A DNA stretch of 64,000 nt from Spartinivicinus marinus. Its GTDB lineage: Bacteria; Pseudomonadota; Gammaproteobacteria; Pseudomonadales; Zooshikellaceae. Shown one piece after another: positions 1-11,118 of this stretch (the stretch's first letter is position 1; every line of letters starts with the position of its first letter). The stretch is taken from the NCBI RefSeq assembly GCF_026309355.1, contig NZ_JAPJZK010000001.1, positions 3,058,501 to 3,122,500 of the forward strand, given 5' to 3'. Both the position numbers and the translations under genes were made by a program. The notes under the pieces are model-generated. The model had not been told where the DNA came from and made no database searches. It worked only from the letters and a program-made list of their open reading frames with translations.

Positions 1-55
1 AAACTCATGGGGCTTCATCGCTCGACGGCCGCCCCTAAAAAACATTCGCTTTGGC
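1..55 (+). repeat. Partial copy of dispersed MITE-like repeat
   Basis: This segment matches the right half of the repeats at 16281-16420 and 17944-18066 (shared GGGCTTCRTCG, GACGGCC, CCTAAAAAAC and TTCG blocks). The left half would lie before the window start, so only the right part can be seen. It precedes the rpmG terminator region. Confidence 0.7.
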
Positions 56-82
56 TATAGCTGTTGAGTACTGACCTATAAC

Positions 83-109
83 AAAAAAACCCGCTTTCGC
101 GGGTTTTTT
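83..109. terminator. Bidirectional Rho-independent terminator after rpmG
   Basis: CCCGC (90-94) pairs with GCGGG (99-103) around a 4-base loop, and A-tracts and T-tracts flank the stem on both sides. On the minus strand it ends the rpmB-rpmG transcript 26 bases after the rpmG stop. The symmetry would let it also stop plus-strand transcription coming from before the window. Confidence 0.85.
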
Positions 110-134
110 GCACACTGACAAAACGACAAAAATC

Positions 135-290
135 TTACTTGATTTTTGCTTCTTTGTAGATAACGTGTTTACGAACAACAGGGTCGTACTTTTTCATCTC
201 CAGCTTGTCTGGAGTGCTACGCTTGTTTTTATCAGTGGTATAGAAGTGACCAGTTCCTGCACTGGAAACCATTCTAATTTTATCACGCAT
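135..290 (-). CDS. rpmG: 50S ribosomal protein L33
   Basis: This 51-residue basic protein begins [19 protein letters not shown] and ends KEAKIK, which is the typical bacterial L33 pattern. It lacks the CxxC zinc pairs, so it is the zinc-independent form. L33 is a small structural protein of the large ribosomal subunit near the E site. The start lies 12 bases after the rpmB stop, so the two genes form the usual rpmB-rpmG operon. A strong hairpin follows the stop. The gene is short but unambiguous. Confidence 0.95.
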   Translation of the reverse strand: MRDKIRMVSSAGTGHFYTTDKNKRSTPDKLEMKKYDPVVRKHVIYKEAKIK

Positions 291-302
291 GATAGTTGCT
301 CC

Positions 303-539
303 TTACACTTTTTCGCCACGAGAACGAAGATCTGCTAATACGCTATCGATGCCTTTCTTATCGATGATGCGCATGCCTTTAGCAGAAACCCGCAATTTAA
401 CAAACCGCTTTTCAGACTCTACCCAAAAGCGATGGTGGTGTAAGTTAGGCAAAAAACGACGACGCGTTTTGTTGTGTGCGTGAGATACATTGTTACCGGT
501 AACTGGACGCTTTCCAGTGACCTGACAAACCTTAGACAT
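303..539 (-). CDS. rpmB: 50S ribosomal protein L28
   Basis: The 78-residue product starts [12 protein letters not shown] and carries the L28 signature [18 protein letters not shown], at the full length normal for proteobacteria. L28 is a structural protein of the 50S subunit needed for late assembly. It is first in a two-gene operon with rpmG. A candidate sigma-70 promoter lies about 100 bases upstream at 639-667. The rpmB-rpmG pair next to radC and coaBC is the standard order in Pseudomonas and Escherichia. Confidence 0.97.
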   Translation of the reverse strand: MSKVCQVTGKRPVTGNNVSHAHNKTRRRFLPNLHHHRFWVESEKRFVKLRVSAKGMRIIDKKGIDSVLADLRSRGEKV

Positions 540-638
540 TTGCTCAGCCTCTGCGCTTGATTAAGTTCCAACTAGTGCCACGAGGAGGCTTGTGTTTTGC
601 CACAGTGTGCAAGCAGCACCCCCCTTAAAGAGCAGTGC

Positions 639-667
639 TTTATACCAGAACAGCTCTCTCTAGGCAA
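639..667 (-). promoter_or_regulatory. Candidate sigma-70 promoter for rpmB-rpmG
   Basis: Read on the minus strand, a TTGCCT -35 box (662-667) and a TATAAA -10 box (639-644) are separated by exactly 17 bases, with about 100 bases to the rpmB ATG. It was found by eye only. Confidence 0.5.
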
Positions 668-700
668 GAAAATTGGCTAATTTTTGAGTTGAGTTTGCTT

Positions 701-1375
701 TTAAATGTAGCCTAACTCAGCCAGTGATACGACTTTGTTGTCCCCAATAACCAAGTGGTCAATGACACTTACTTCGATCAGCTCCAGTGCTTCTTTTAAG
801 CTGGTAGTAATGTCAACATCTGCTTGGCTGGGTTCAGCAGAACCGCTAGGGTGGTTATGAGCCAGGATGACATGCCTGGCCCCTGATTCTAGAGCTGCTT
901 TTGCAACTTCCCGAGGGTAGATGGCTGCGCTGCTAATGGTACCAAAAAACAGCTCTTTAAACTCAATAACCTGGTTTTTGCTATTGAGCATTAGAGCGCC
1001 AAAGACCTCTCGTTGATAGGATTGTAAACAGGCCTTGATAAAATTTTTGGCAGTATCACTGCTGTTGAGTAAGGGCTTTTGACTCATCGAATGCCAGAAG
1101 TAGCGCCGGGCCATTTCTAATACAGCTTGTAGTTGGGCATATTTTGCTACCCCCATTCCTTTGATAGAGCAAAACTGACCCTGGTTGGCTTCCAGCAATG
1201 GATTAAGGCCGCCAAACTGAGTAATCATTTCTCTGGCTAAGTCAACTGCTGACTTTCCGGGTATTCCTGTGCGTAAAAATATGGCTAGCAGCTCAGCATC
1301 GGATAAATGCTTAGGGCCGTGTTTGAGTAGTTTTTCCCGAGGTTGCTCAGACTTATCCCAGTCAGTAATGGCCAT
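701..1375 (-). CDS. radC: RadC-family JAB/MPN-domain protein
   Basis: This is a 224-residue protein of usual RadC length. The N-terminal half holds a helix-hairpin-helix-like region (about residues 20-90, including SIKGMGVAKYAQL). The C-terminal half is the JAB1/MPN-like domain, with the metal-binding motif HNHPSG at residues 173-178 and a downstream D (SQADVD) expected for zinc coordination. Once thought to be a DNA repair protein, RadC's real role is unsettled, and a metalloprotease or nuclease activity is only predicted. It is transcribed divergently from coaBC and lies beside rpmB, the conserved neighbourhood in gammaproteobacteria. Confidence 0.93.
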   Translation of the reverse strand: MAITDWDKSEQPREKLLKHGPKHLSDAELLAIFLRTGIPGKSAVDLAREMITQFGGLNPLLEANQGQFCSIKGMGVAKYAQLQAVLEMARRYFWHSMSQKPLLNSSDTAKNFIKACLQSYQREVFGALMLNSKNQVIEFKELFFGTISSAAIYPREVAKAALESGARHVILAHNHPSGSAEPSQADVDITTSLKEALELIEVSVIDHLVIGDNKVVSLAELGYI

Positions 1376-1485
1376 AATTAAACACTGCTCCTTGTTACGA
1401 CTTACTTCGAAAAAACTGGCAACAATGGTATCTTAAGCCAACTTTAAAAGACGGCAGATAATCACAAGCTGAACACATTTTACCC

Positions 1486-2706
1486 ATGACATTAGCAACC
1501 CTAAGCAACAAACGCATTATTGTTGGTATCGCTGGCGGCATAGCCGCTTACAAAACTGCTGAATTGGTCCGGCGTCTCAAAGAGCAGGGAGCTGAAGTCA
1601 GAGTGGTGATGACGAAGGCTGCTCAGTCTTTTATTACTCCTTTGACGCTGCAGGCAGTCTCTGCCAATCCAGTCCATGTAGATTTGCTTGACCCAGCAGC
1701 TGAGGCAGCGATGGGGCATATTGAATTGGCCCGTTGGGCTGACTTAATTTTAATTGCCCCAGCTACTGCTGATGTGATGGCTAAGCTCGCGGTTGGGCAG
1801 GGGAATGACCTGCTAACGACTTTATGCCTGGCTACTGAAGCACCCATTTGTCTGGCTCCAGCAATGAATCAAGCCATGTGGAGGGATGCCAGTACTCAGC
1901 ATAATGTCACCGTGTTGCATGAGCGTGGTATGCAGTGCTTTGGTCCTGCTGATGGTGAGCAGGCCTGTGGTGATGTTGGTCCAGGCCGGATGTTAGAGCC
2001 TATGCAGCTGGCTGAGTGCTGTGCTCAGCAATTTCAGTCAGAGAAATTAACGGGCAAACATGTGGTGATTACTGCAGGTCCCACTCGGGAGGCAATAGAC
2101 CCTGTACGCTATATCAGTAATCACAGCTCGGGCAAAATGGGGTTTGCTCTGGCAGAAGCTGCTGTGGCTGCTGGAGCCAAGGTGACACTCATAGCAGGGC
2201 CTGTGACTCTGACTACTCCTGATCGAGTAAACCGGGTGGATGTCAGTAGTGCAATGGATATGTATCAAGCTACTCACCAGTTAATAGCGGAAACGGATAT
2301 TTTTATTGCCTGCGCGGCAGTTGCTGACTATCGTCCAGAGCAAATAGCTGACCAAAAATTAAAAAAAGACCCTGCTGTTACCGAAGATGAAATGATTATT
2401 CGGCTGATTCGTAACCCTGATATTGTGGCCTCAGTAGCTAACCAGCCTAATAAGCCATTTGTCGTGGGTTTTGCTGCTGAAACCCAGGATGTTATCAATT
2501 ATGCAAAAGACAAGTTAGAGCGTAAAAACCTTGACTTGATTATTGCCAATAATGTAGCTGATACGACAGTAGGCTTTAATAGTGATGAAAATGCTGTCAC
2601 TGTCATTAGTCATGAAGCTGAAGACGCTTTTCCGCCAATGCCTAAAACGCTACTGGCCAGAAAACTGATTGACCTTATTAGCTCCGCTGTAGACAACCAA
2701 CACTAG
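1486..2706 (+). CDS. coaBC: Phosphopantothenoylcysteine decarboxylase/synthase
   Basis: This bifunctional coenzyme A enzyme couples cysteine to 4'-phosphopantothenate using CTP and decarboxylates the product to 4'-phosphopantetheine. The N-terminal flavoprotein domain (about 1-185) has the conserved His78 in [10 protein letters not shown], the substrate motif APAMN at 124-128 and Cys161 in the GEQACGDVG clamp. The C-terminal synthase domain (about 190-400) has [14 protein letters not shown] and the KLKK motif at 291-294. Its length of 406 matches the family. dut follows after 8 bases, so the two are probably cotranscribed. Confidence 0.97.
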   Translation: MTLATLSNKRIIVGIAGGIAAYKTAELVRRLKEQGAEVRVVMTKAAQSFITPLTLQAVSANPVHVDLLDPAAEAAMGHIELARWADLILIAPATADVMAKLAVGQGNDLLTTLCLATEAPICLAPAMNQAMWRDASTQHNVTVLHERGMQCFGPADGEQACGDVGPGRMLEPMQLAECCAQQFQSEKLTGKHVVITAGPTREAIDPVRYISNHSSGKMGFALAEAAVAAGAKVTLIAGPVTLTTPDRVNRVDVSSAMDMYQATHQLIAETDIFIACAAVADYRPEQIADQKLKKDPAVTEDEMIIRLIRNPDIVASVANQPNKPFVVGFAAETQDVINYAKDKLERKNLDLIIANNVADTTVGFNSDENAVTVISHEAEDAFPPMPKTLLARKLIDLISSAVDNQH

Positions 2707-2714
2707 AAGCCATC

Positions 2715-3173
2715 ATGAAACAAAAGTTACAAGCTAAAATACTCAACCCTAAGTTAGGCAACGAAATTCCTCTACCTCACTACGCTACAGATGGTTCTGC
2801 GGGGATGGATCTACGTGCTTGTATTGATGAACCTATAATCGTTGAGCCAGGCCAAACAGTGCTGATTCCTACAGGTTTGGCAATTTATGTTGAAGACCCC
2901 AATTTTGCAGCTATGATTTTGCCTCGATCAGGGCTTGGGCATAAGCATGGCATTGTGCTTGGTAATTTAGTTGGGCTAATCGACTCTGACTATCAGGGAG
3001 AGCTAATGATTTCCTGCTGGAACCGGGGCAGTAGTACTTTTACTATCCAGCCAGGTGAGCGGATAGCACAATTGATATTAGTGCCGGTAGTGCAGGCTGA
3101 ATTTGAGTTGGTTGATGAGTTTCAAACCACCAGTAGAGGAGCAGGTGGTTTTGGCCATTCAGGCACCCGCTAA
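2715..3173 (+). CDS. dut: Deoxyuridine 5'-triphosphate nucleotidohydrolase
   Basis: This 152-residue trimeric dUTPase hydrolyses dUTP to dUMP and pyrophosphate, keeping uracil out of DNA and supplying dTMP synthesis. All five family motifs are visible: [32 protein letters not shown] (in [13 protein letters not shown]) and the C-terminal glycine-rich GAGGFGHSG arm that closes over the substrate. It follows coaBC directly, as in Pseudomonas and E. coli. Confidence 0.97.
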   Translation: MKQKLQAKILNPKLGNEIPLPHYATDGSAGMDLRACIDEPIIVEPGQTVLIPTGLAIYVEDPNFAAMILPRSGLGHKHGIVLGNLVGLIDSDYQGELMISCWNRGSSTFTIQPGERIAQLILVPVVQAEFELVDEFQTTSRGAGGFGHSGTR

Positions 3174-3491
3174 TTAATTTAATTGGCTGGGCCTCTTGAA
3201 CATTTGGCAGGTCTAGCTAATTAACTAACATCTGCAATAACCATGTTTATACTAAAGGTTTGGTCTTTCTCAAAACTTACGATGAGAAAAGATACCTGTT
3301 GTACGGTCAGTAGTGTATTAAGCAAATATAGTTTAAAGACCCTAGTAGTAGCTGCCTTTGCTATAACAAATGAAACAAGAGAAGACTGCTTAGCATCGCT
3401 GCTTTTGCCAAAAGACAGCTATTGGGGACTTTGATTTTTTAGCCAACAGGGTATACCACCTTCAAGTCTGGAGAGACATAGTGGGGACAAT
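3174..3491. other. Intergenic region dut-algC with weak hairpin
   Basis: This gap has no convincing gene. Bases 3179-3193 can pair with 3210-3224 over 15 positions if G-U pairs are allowed, so it may end the coaBC-dut transcript, although no T-run follows. A 63-codon open frame at 3243-3434 has no ribosome-binding site or recognisable product. A GGAGA at 3471 lies too far from the algC ATG to be clearly its ribosome-binding site. Confidence 0.4.
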
Positions 3492-6089
3492 ATGGCAAAA
3501 CTAGCCAAAAAGAAACAACAATCAGCGGCTAATAATGATACAAGTGAAGGGAAATCAAATACCAGTCAAAAAAGTTCCACTAAATTTGCTTTTCTAGCAG
3601 GTGCAATTAGTTTGGCAGCTACTTTGATTAGCTTGCTTGTGGTGTATGTTGGTTTTATTCAACAAGGTAATAATAGCTATCAAGAAAGTATTGCTAATGA
3701 GCAACTACAACAATATCAGTCATTAACTAACAGCTATATGACCCAGTTAGCTCAACAGGTATCAGCTGTCGGGCGATTACCTGAGTTTATAGAAAAAGCG
3801 CAACAAAAAGATCATGCGGGGCTGAATGAGCTGGCTCATAAGCTGTCAAAAATAATACCTGGAGGTATTCAGCTTAATTATCGCATCAGCGGTAGTAGTG
3901 ACCTCAATAATAGTGGTGCGTTGCCTTTAAACTTTGCTGCTCGTGACTTGGCAAATAAGGCAGAAGCTGACAAAGAGGTATTTCCTGAGTTTCATCAATT
4001 ACAGCAGAGGCCGGTTATCTTTCATGCGGCAGCTATCAAAAGGGGTAATCAAGTTTTAGGCTCGATTGTTGCCGTGGTTGATAAACGCGCGCTGGAAGCG
4101 GCCTTGTTAAAAGACAAGCAAACACCTAAAGGGCAAATTAAACTGCTGCAAAGTTTCAGAGGGATCGCAACAGAAATAACCAGCCTGGGTCAGCCTGCTA
4201 GTGAAGAGGTGTTTACACTCAAAACAATCAACCCTTTATGGCAACTTGAGTTTCAACCTGGTCAAGCTATTGCTGATAATACGCCTAATTCATTATTGAT
4301 TTTAATCCTGGCAGCTTTAGTGGGTATTTTGGGTGTTGTTATAGCGACGTTTGTTGTGCAAAAGCAACAGGGGGCTGCTGAGCAAGCAGATACAAGTACC
4401 TTATTGGATTATATTGAAGCCTTATTAAAGCGCCCTAGTACGTCCGATGCTGCTTTTAAACTAGAACTATTTTCCAACCTGGCGATTAGTCTTAAGAATT
4501 TATTACAGTCTCATATTGGCAAAGTGAAGCCTGAAGAGTCAGTTCATACGACAACAGAGGAGACGACAGTTGCCACAGAGCAAACTCAAGAAACTGAAGG
4601 GACAATCGCTGATTTCGACTTCACCAACCCACTTTTTCAACATGGTACCTTGGATATTGAGATGATAGATGAAGAGCAAACGGAAGACGTAGTGAATGGT
4701 AACTCTGATACGGTTGATGTGCCTGCAAGTATCTTTCGTGCATACGACATCAGAGGGGTAGTGGGTGAAACACTTTCTCTAGAAACAGCGGAGCTAATTG
4801 GCCGGGCCGTGGGCAGTGAAGCCAAAGCAGCTAATGAAAACTGTGTCATGGTAGGGGCTGATGGCCGGTTATCTTCCCCGGAAATCAGTGAGCAGCTGAT
4901 AAAGGGTATTCTTGCTACTGGGGTAGATGTCATTAATGTTGGAATGGTACCAACGCCATTACTGTATTTTGCTACTCATATTATTGAGGATAGTAATACT
5001 GGAGTGATGGTGACAGGTAGCCATAACCCATCGAACTATAATGGCTTTAAAATAGTAATTGATGGAAAGACACTGGCCAATGAAGATATTCAGCGACTTT
5101 ATCAACGAATTATCAACAAGGACTTCAGTTCTGGGCAAGGGCAGCGCCAAACCATTGATATTATTGAAAGCTACATTGAGCGGGTGCGAGACGATATAGG
5201 TATTGCCCGACCACTTAAAGTCGTTGTGGATTGTGGTAATGGTGTAGCTGGAGAAATTGCACCTAGGCTATTAGAAGAGTTAGGGTGTGACGTGGTAGCA
5301 CTGTATTGTGATGTGGATGGTAATTTCCCTAATCATCATCCAGACCCAGGTAAACCAGAAAACCTAAAAGACCTAATAGCCATGGTGAAAGAAACCGGAG
5401 CTGACTTAGGTTTGGCTTTTGATGGTGATGGTGATCGGGTCGGTGTGGTTACAGAAACAGGTAAAGTTATTTATCCTGACCGGTTAATGATGCTGTTTGC
5501 CAAGGATGTGGTGTCTCGAAACCCAGGTGCCGATGTTATTTTTGATGTGAAGTGTACTCGTAAGCTTACCAGTTTAATTAGTGGCTATGGTGGGCGCCCT
5601 ATTATGTGGAAAACAGGTCACTCATTAATCAAGGCCAAAATGAAAGAAACAGGGGCGCTACTTGCTGGTGAAATGAGCGGCCATATTTTCTTTAAAGAGC
5701 GCTGGTATGGTTTTGATGATGGCATCTATAGTGCTGCACGTTTATTGGAAATTATCAGTACAGATAACCGCTCGATGGAAGCTATTTTTAGCTCATTTCC
5801 AGAAGGGGTGAGTACGCCAGAAATCAATATTGAAGTAACTGATGAAAGCAAGTTTGAAATAGTAAAGAAATTAGCTGAAGAAGGTAATTTTGGAAAAGGC
5901 ACCATTACTGATATAGATGGTGTGCGCGTAGATTTTCAAGCAGGGTGGGGGCTAGTCAGAGCATCAAATACAACACCTATGCTGGTGTTGCGCTTTGAAG
6001 CTGATACTCAGGAGTTATTGAGGAAAATTCAGGCTTTATTTAAAAAACAATTATTATCTGTAGCACCGCAGATTGATGTTCCATTTTAG
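3492..6089 (+). CDS. algC: Phosphomannomutase/phosphoglucomutase, long membrane form
   Basis: The enzyme interconverts hexose 1- and 6-phosphates (mannose or glucose), feeding LPS, exopolysaccharide and nucleotide-sugar synthesis. The C-terminal half (from about residue 410) is a full phosphohexomutase: catalytic phosphoserine Ser510 in TGSHNP, metal loop DGDGDR at 644-649, sugar-binding GEMSGH at 726-731, and a phosphate-binding RASNTTP loop near the end. The N-terminal about 400 residues add two membrane segments (about 34-58 and 266-288) around an extracytoplasmic stretch, then an acidic linker. A comparable extended N-terminus is annotated on some Pseudomonas AlgC proteins. The dut-algC-argB order matches Pseudomonas. 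Confidence 0.93.
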   Translation: MAKLAKKKQQSAANNDTSEGKSNTSQKSSTKFAFLAGAISLAATLISLLVVYVGFIQQGNNSYQESIANEQLQQYQSLTNSYMTQLAQQVSAVGRLPEFIEKAQQKDHAGLNELAHKLSKIIPGGIQLNYRISGSSDLNNSGALPLNFAARDLANKAEADKEVFPEFHQLQQRPVIFHAAAIKRGNQVLGSIVAVVDKRALEAALLKDKQTPKGQIKLLQSFRGIATEITSLGQPASEEVFTLKTINPLWQLEFQPGQAIADNTPNSLLILILAALVGILGVVIATFVVQKQQGAAEQADTSTLLDYIEALLKRPSTSDAAFKLELFSNLAISLKNLLQSHIGKVKPEESVHTTTEETTVATEQTQETEGTIADFDFTNPLFQHGTLDIEMIDEEQTEDVVNGNSDTVDVPASIFRAYDIRGVVGETLSLETAELIGRAVGSEAKAANENCVMVGADGRLSSPEISEQLIKGILATGVDVINVGMVPTPLLYFATHIIEDSNTGVMVTGSHNPSNYNGFKIVIDGKTLANEDIQRLYQRIINKDFSSGQGQRQTIDIIESYIERVRDDIGIARPLKVVVDCGNGVAGEIAPRLLEELGCDVVALYCDVDGNFPNHHPDPGKPENLKDLIAMVKETGADLGLAFDGDGDRVGVVTETGKVIYPDRLMMLFAKDVVSRNPGADVIFDVKCTRKLTSLISGYGGRPIMWKTGHSLIKAKMKETGALLAGEMSGHIFFKERWYGFDDGIYSAARLLEIISTDNRSMEAIFSSFPEGVSTPEINIEVTDESKFEIVKKLAEEGNFGKGTITDIDGVRVDFQAGWGLVRASNTTPMLVLRFEADTQELLRKIQALFKKQLLSVAPQIDVPF

Positions 6090-7320
<1,231 letters not shown>

Positions 7321-7458
7321 TTTAAAATGGGCTAGTGTAATTTGCATTAGCCTTTAATTGGCTAGCAACTATCAGGATTGCCTTGTAGTCAGGGATAGTG
7401 GATAGTAAGACACCTCACCATGAAAAACATAAACTAATAATGTAGAAATAAGGTGATA

Positions 7459-8055
7459 ATGGATAAGACAAGAAAAACCTCGCGCAAAGAACAAATTCTT
7501 CAAGCCTTGGCAACTATGTTAGAAACCAGTCCAGGAGCGAGGATAACAACATCAAAGTTAGCTAAGGAAGTTGGGGTTTCAGAAGCAGCGCTTTATCGGC
7601 ATTTCCCCAGCAAAGCAAAGATGTTTGAAGGGTTGATTGAATTTATTGAAGAAACTATTTTTTCTCGAATTAATTTAATTGTTAATGAAGAACAAACTGC
7701 AATCAGGCGATGTGAAAAAATATTAAGCATGCTGCTTGCATTTGCTGAGAAAAACCCGGGAATTACACGAATATTGACGGGTGATGCTTTGGCAGGTGAA
7801 ACAGCACGGTTAAGAAATAGAGTGATTCAGTTATTTGATCGTCTTGAAACCCAGCTAAAACAAATAATTCGTGAAGCAGAAGTTAGAGAAGGGTTGCGTA
7901 CCAATCTTACTCTCACTGGTGGAGCTAATTTATTACTGGCAGCCGCTGAGGGGCGAATTAGCCAATATGTACGTAGTGAGTTTAAGCGTCCGCCTACTGA
8001 GTTTTGGTCAGATCAGTGGCCGCTGTTAGCCAGTGCGGTATTTAAAAGCGAATAG
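7459..8055 (+). CDS. slmA: Nucleoid occlusion factor SlmA (TetR family)
   Basis: SlmA binds specific chromosomal sites and blocks FtsZ ring assembly over the nucleoid. The 198-residue protein has a TetR-type helix-turn-helix at about residues 25-50 ([24 protein letters not shown] split over the motif) and the conserved [10 protein letters not shown] after it. ATG 7459 is preferred to the upstream in-frame GTG because AAGGTG sits just before it. The argB-slmA neighbourhood is conserved in gammaproteobacteria, and pyrE is close by, as in E. coli. Confidence 0.93.
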   Translation: MDKTRKTSRKEQILQALATMLETSPGARITTSKLAKEVGVSEAALYRHFPSKAKMFEGLIEFIEETIFSRINLIVNEEQTAIRRCEKILSMLLAFAEKNPGITRILTGDALAGETARLRNRVIQLFDRLETQLKQIIREAEVREGLRTNLTLTGGANLLLAAAEGRISQYVRSEFKRPPTEFWSDQWPLLASAVFKSE

Positions 8056-8091
8056 CTGATTATTCATTCGCTTGCATGTTACTCAAAACAA

Positions 8092-8122
8092 AAGGGACTT
8101 TTGTTTGGTTCAGAAGTCCCTT
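8092..8122. terminator. Bidirectional terminator between slmA and the DUF4124 gene
   Basis: AAGGGACTT (8092-8100) and AAGTCCCTT (8114-8122) are perfect complements with a 13-base loop. On the minus strand the stem is followed by TTTTGTTTTG, fitting termination of the convergent DUF4124 gene. Confidence 0.7.
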
Positions 8123-8202
8123 GATCTGTCTTATACCTGTTTATACCCCTTTAATAGAGCATAATAACTAGCCTTTTTTTGTAAAAATACCCAACACATT
8201 TC

Positions 8203-9198
8203 TTATTGTTTTTGTAGGATGACTTGCTGATTACTATATTGGACTGTGATTTTATTATTTTTATATGATGTAAGGCCTATGTATAAGGTTTTACTTTGTT
8301 TTGAGGTTGTAGTAGTTCCACTTTTATCAGTTTTTTGCTCAAGCTTTACATTAAAAACTAACTGGTTTTGGTTACGTAACTTCCATTTGCCATCCAGTAC
8401 AACTCGCTCACCTGTGAGCATTTTTCTCATCCAGGTAAAAGTGCCTTTTGGATTGAGAACCCACTCATGTTTGTCTTCTGCAGTTTGAGTAGATTTCCAG
8501 TTTCCCAGTAAGTCTTGTTTGGCCACCTTGACACCATTGTCTGCTTTAGAGCCGTTTGCCTGCTCCAGCCCAAGTAGGACTTTTAATCTGTATGCATCCT
8601 GTGCAAATTTGGTCTTCGCTTGTTCTTGCTCTTTTCGCTTGTCTTCAACCTGCTTTAATAAGCCAGCTATTTCTTGCTCTTGCTCTTTAATCGAATCTAA
8701 CAATTGTTTGGGTACAGTTCGTCCTGCTCGTTCAATATTGGCTGCTCTGGCTTGCTTGTCAGCTTTTTGTTTTTGTAAGCGCTCAATATTGCCTTGAATG
8801 ACGCCAATCCGTCCGCTAATTTCGTTGAGCTGTCGTTCCATGGCTCGCTCAACATCTTCAGCTGAACTATACAATCGCAATAAAGTCTGATCTGCCTGTT
8901 TTTGCTGTTCTTCCTGTTCTCGTTTGGCTTGCTCTAGCAACTCCCGTTGCTTTTTTTCCAAAATTTGCTCCTGGGTAAGCTCAGGAGCCACGACTTGTAA
9001 TACTCGGCCTCTAGTGTCAATAACCGTATACCCTTTCTTCGCATACTTGGGCGGTATACTACTATTGATAACCGTTTGACCCTGCTCGTTTTTATATTTA
9101 TAAAAGCGTCGGCTTTCAGCCTCTACTGAGCTAACAAGCAGCTGACAAACTAGTGAAATTGCAAGGCACCACCTTGAGAATTGCAGAGAAACTTCCAA
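8203..9198 (-). CDS. Periplasmic DUF4124 coiled-coil protein
   Basis: This is a 331-residue exported protein of unknown function. A signal peptide (hydrophobic CLAISLVCQLLVSSVEA) ends near residue 27. It is followed by a DUF4124 segment (FYKYKNEQGQTVINSSIPP, about 32-60), commonly found in envelope proteins of gammaproteobacteria. Residues about 80-205 are a long charged coiled coil rich in Q, E, K and R. The last about 100 residues (GNWKSTQTAEDKHEWVLNP onward) are beta-rich and resemble a lipocalin-like stress domain, which is an inference from pattern only. The start of pyrE lies upstream and both are on the minus strand, but nothing ties the functions together. Confidence 0.8.
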   Translation of the reverse strand: MEVSLQFSRWCLAISLVCQLLVSSVEAESRRFYKYKNEQGQTVINSSIPPKYAKKGYTVIDTRGRVLQVVAPELTQEQILEKKQRELLEQAKREQEEQQKQADQTLLRLYSSAEDVERAMERQLNEISGRIGVIQGNIERLQKQKADKQARAANIERAGRTVPKQLLDSIKEQEQEIAGLLKQVEDKRKEQEQAKTKFAQDAYRLKVLLGLEQANGSKADNGVKVAKQDLLGNWKSTQTAEDKHEWVLNPKGTFTWMRKMLTGERVVLDGKWKLRNQNQLVFNVKLEQKTDKSGTTTTSKQSKTLYIGLTSYKNNKITVQYSNQQVILQKQ

Positions 9199-9219
9199 CT
9201 TTATTGCCCTTAGACTACA

Positions 9220-9867
9220 TTAGTTGTTTATGCCATAACGTAAACGATAATCGTCAATGGCATTAGCATATTCTATTAAATTCTCATCGCGTTTAACAAA
9301 TTCGAGAATTTGTAACTGGTTCACAATGCTAAGCACAGGAACACCAAAGTCTTTTTCAACCTCCTGGATGGCAGATAGCTCTCCCTTGCCTTTTTCTTGT
9401 CTATCCAAAGCAATTAATACGCCAGCTGGTTCAGCGCCTGCTGCTTCAATAATAGACATGACCTCTCGTATAGCAGTGCCCGCAGTAATAACATCATCAA
9501 TAATAAGCACCTTACCCTTTAATGGGGCTCCCACTATTGTTCCACCTTCACCGTGGTCTTTGGCTTCTTTTCGGTTGAATGCAAAGGGGAAGTCTTTGTT
9601 ATAGTCGTTAGCGAGTGCAACAGTAGTGCTAGCTGCTAAAGGAATGCCTTTATAAGCAGGCCCAAAGATGACATCAAAAGAGAGGTTAGTTGACTGTAAT
9701 GCTGCAGCATAAAACTGGCCTAGTTGGGCAAGAGCCTGGCCAGTGTTAAAAAGTCCGGCATTAAAAAAATAAGGGCTGATACGACCGGATTTCAAGGTGA
9801 ATTCACCAAACCGTAAAACATTGTGTTTAATAGCGAATTCGATGAATGCTTGTTGATAGTTTTCCAT
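9220..9867 (-). CDS. pyrE: Orotate phosphoribosyltransferase
   Basis: PyrE transfers the phosphoribosyl group of PRPP to orotate, making orotidine monophosphate in pyrimidine synthesis. The 215-residue length is typical. Visible family features are [16 protein letters not shown] near residue 25, [23 protein letters not shown] (flexible catalytic loop) and the PRPP-binding motif [13 protein letters not shown]. It is divergent from crc, the same arrangement as Pseudomonas pyrE/crc. Confidence 0.97.
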   Translation of the reverse strand: MENYQQAFIEFAIKHNVLRFGEFTLKSGRISPYFFNAGLFNTGQALAQLGQFYAAALQSTNLSFDVIFGPAYKGIPLAASTTVALANDYNKDFPFAFNRKEAKDHGEGGTIVGAPLKGKVLIIDDVITAGTAIREVMSIIEAAGAEPAGVLIALDRQEKGKGELSAIQEVEKDFGVPVLSIVNQLQILEFVKRDENLIEYANAIDDYRLRYGINN

Positions 9868-10210
9868 AAGCTTCCCAGGTTTTATCTTCCCCTTTACTTA
9901 AAGCTTAGGCAGAAACAGGCACCTTTTACATAGTGATTATGGCTTAAGAAGGTAGGGGAATGTGAGCGTTAAAAGTTGCACAGTTCGTTGAACAAGTGTT
10001 ACTGCCATGGATTTAACAGTAATAACCTGCATAACTACTACAAAAATTAAATTAACACTATTGTAATACCTGTAGCTATCATTCAGTAAAGACCATAATT
10101 CACTAATAGTGTGCTCTTCAATTGATCAACTACAAGCTCTGGTTAACACGCTATTTCTGCAAAGGCAACATCTCAGGTATCATACACCCTCCTTTAAAAA
10201 GGGGCTACGT
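9868..10210. other. Divergent promoter region pyrE/crc
   Basis: This is a 343-base gap that must hold the promoters of both divergent genes. An open reading extension in frame with crc reaches back to about 10109 but has no family similarity. No clear operator or hairpin was seen. Confidence 0.4.
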
Positions 10211-11008
10211 ATGAGGATTATCAGCTTTAATTTAGAAGGTATTCAAAAGGCAAAGGAAAAGGGTTTTTTTACATGGGTGGCCCAGCAAGATGCCGATATT
10301 ATTTGCTTGCAAAATACCAATGCCGATGAATATCAAATCGAGACCAGTGACTTTAACTTGAAGGATTATGAGCCTTACTGTTTTTCAGCGGCTGACGCCT
10401 CTGTTGGAGGTGTTGCTATTTATAGCCGAATTCCACCGAAGGCTATTATCAGAGGTTTAGGATTTGAGCTAGCAGACAATGCAGGGTGCTATATTCAAGC
10501 TGACTTTGACAAAGTTAGTATTGCCAGCTTGTTACTACCTGATGCGGTCTCTCAGCAAGTCAGTGGTTTAAATAATAAGTATAGTCTGGCGGATAAACAG
10601 CACTTTTTAACGCAATATGCTAGCTATCTTGAAAAGCAAAAGCGCAAGCGGCGAGAATTTTTGATTTGTGGCAGCTGGTATATTGCCCATCAGAAAATTG
10701 ATGTGGCTGACTGGCGAACACAACAGGAGCAGAGTGGTTTTCTGTTAGAGGAACGTAACTGGCTAAGCTACTTAAATGATGAAGTCGGCTTACTTGATAC
10801 TTATCGTGAAGTGGATCGGGAAGCAGGTAAGTATAGTTGGTGGCCTTCAGCTGAGGCAAAAGAGAAAAACCAGGGTTGTCGTTATGACTATACCCTAGCC
10901 ACACAAGGTATGCGCCATACCGTGCTAAGTGCGGGTATTTATGCAGGACAGGCATTTTCCAGTCATGCACCGGTTATAGTTGACTACGATTGGGAACTAA
11001 TGACTTAA
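10211..11008 (+). CDS. crc: Catabolite repression control protein Crc
   Basis: Crc acts with Hfq to hold A-rich leader regions of catabolic mRNAs in a silent complex. The 265-residue protein has the exonuclease III fold but lacks its catalytic residues: the usual LQET glutamate reads LQNT, the GDFN motif reads CGSWYIAHQ, and the terminal SDHAP reads SSHAP. These losses are typical of Crc and argue against nuclease activity. The start ATG 10211 is placed by homology (MRIISFNLEGIQ) and by AAAGGGG upstream. Conserved strings include GLGFELAD, ADFDKVSIASLLLP and APVIVDYDWEL. Confidence 0.93.
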   Translation: MRIISFNLEGIQKAKEKGFFTWVAQQDADIICLQNTNADEYQIETSDFNLKDYEPYCFSAADASVGGVAIYSRIPPKAIIRGLGFELADNAGCYIQADFDKVSIASLLLPDAVSQQVSGLNNKYSLADKQHFLTQYASYLEKQKRKRREFLICGSWYIAHQKIDVADWRTQQEQSGFLLEERNWLSYLNDEVGLLDTYREVDREAGKYSWWPSAEAKEKNQGCRYDYTLATQGMRHTVLSAGIYAGQAFSSHAPVIVDYDWELMT

Positions 11009-11016
11009 TCAGCTGT

Positions 11017-11049
11017 GAAAAGTAGAGGAAAGGTCACCCTCTACTTTTC
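11017..11049. terminator. Terminator between convergent crc and rph
   Basis: A perfect 12-bp stem (11017-11028 with 11038-11049) has a 9-base loop. The upstream arm contains AAAA and the downstream arm TTTT, so it can serve both converging transcripts. Confidence 0.8.
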
Positions 11050-11118
11050 CAGCATTATCGAAAAGACATCAAAAAGCGTTTATTAAAAAGGTATCTATCA
11101 ACAACTACCTATCAGCAA

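Noticed and set aside
3243-3434. Open frame of 63 codons between dut and algC
   Set aside because: No ribosome-binding site, odd composition and no resemblance to a known family; likely chance.
8246-8797. Plus-strand open frames inside the DUF4124 gene
   Set aside because: Cysteine- and serine-rich antisense translations of a coiled coil; typical shadow frames.
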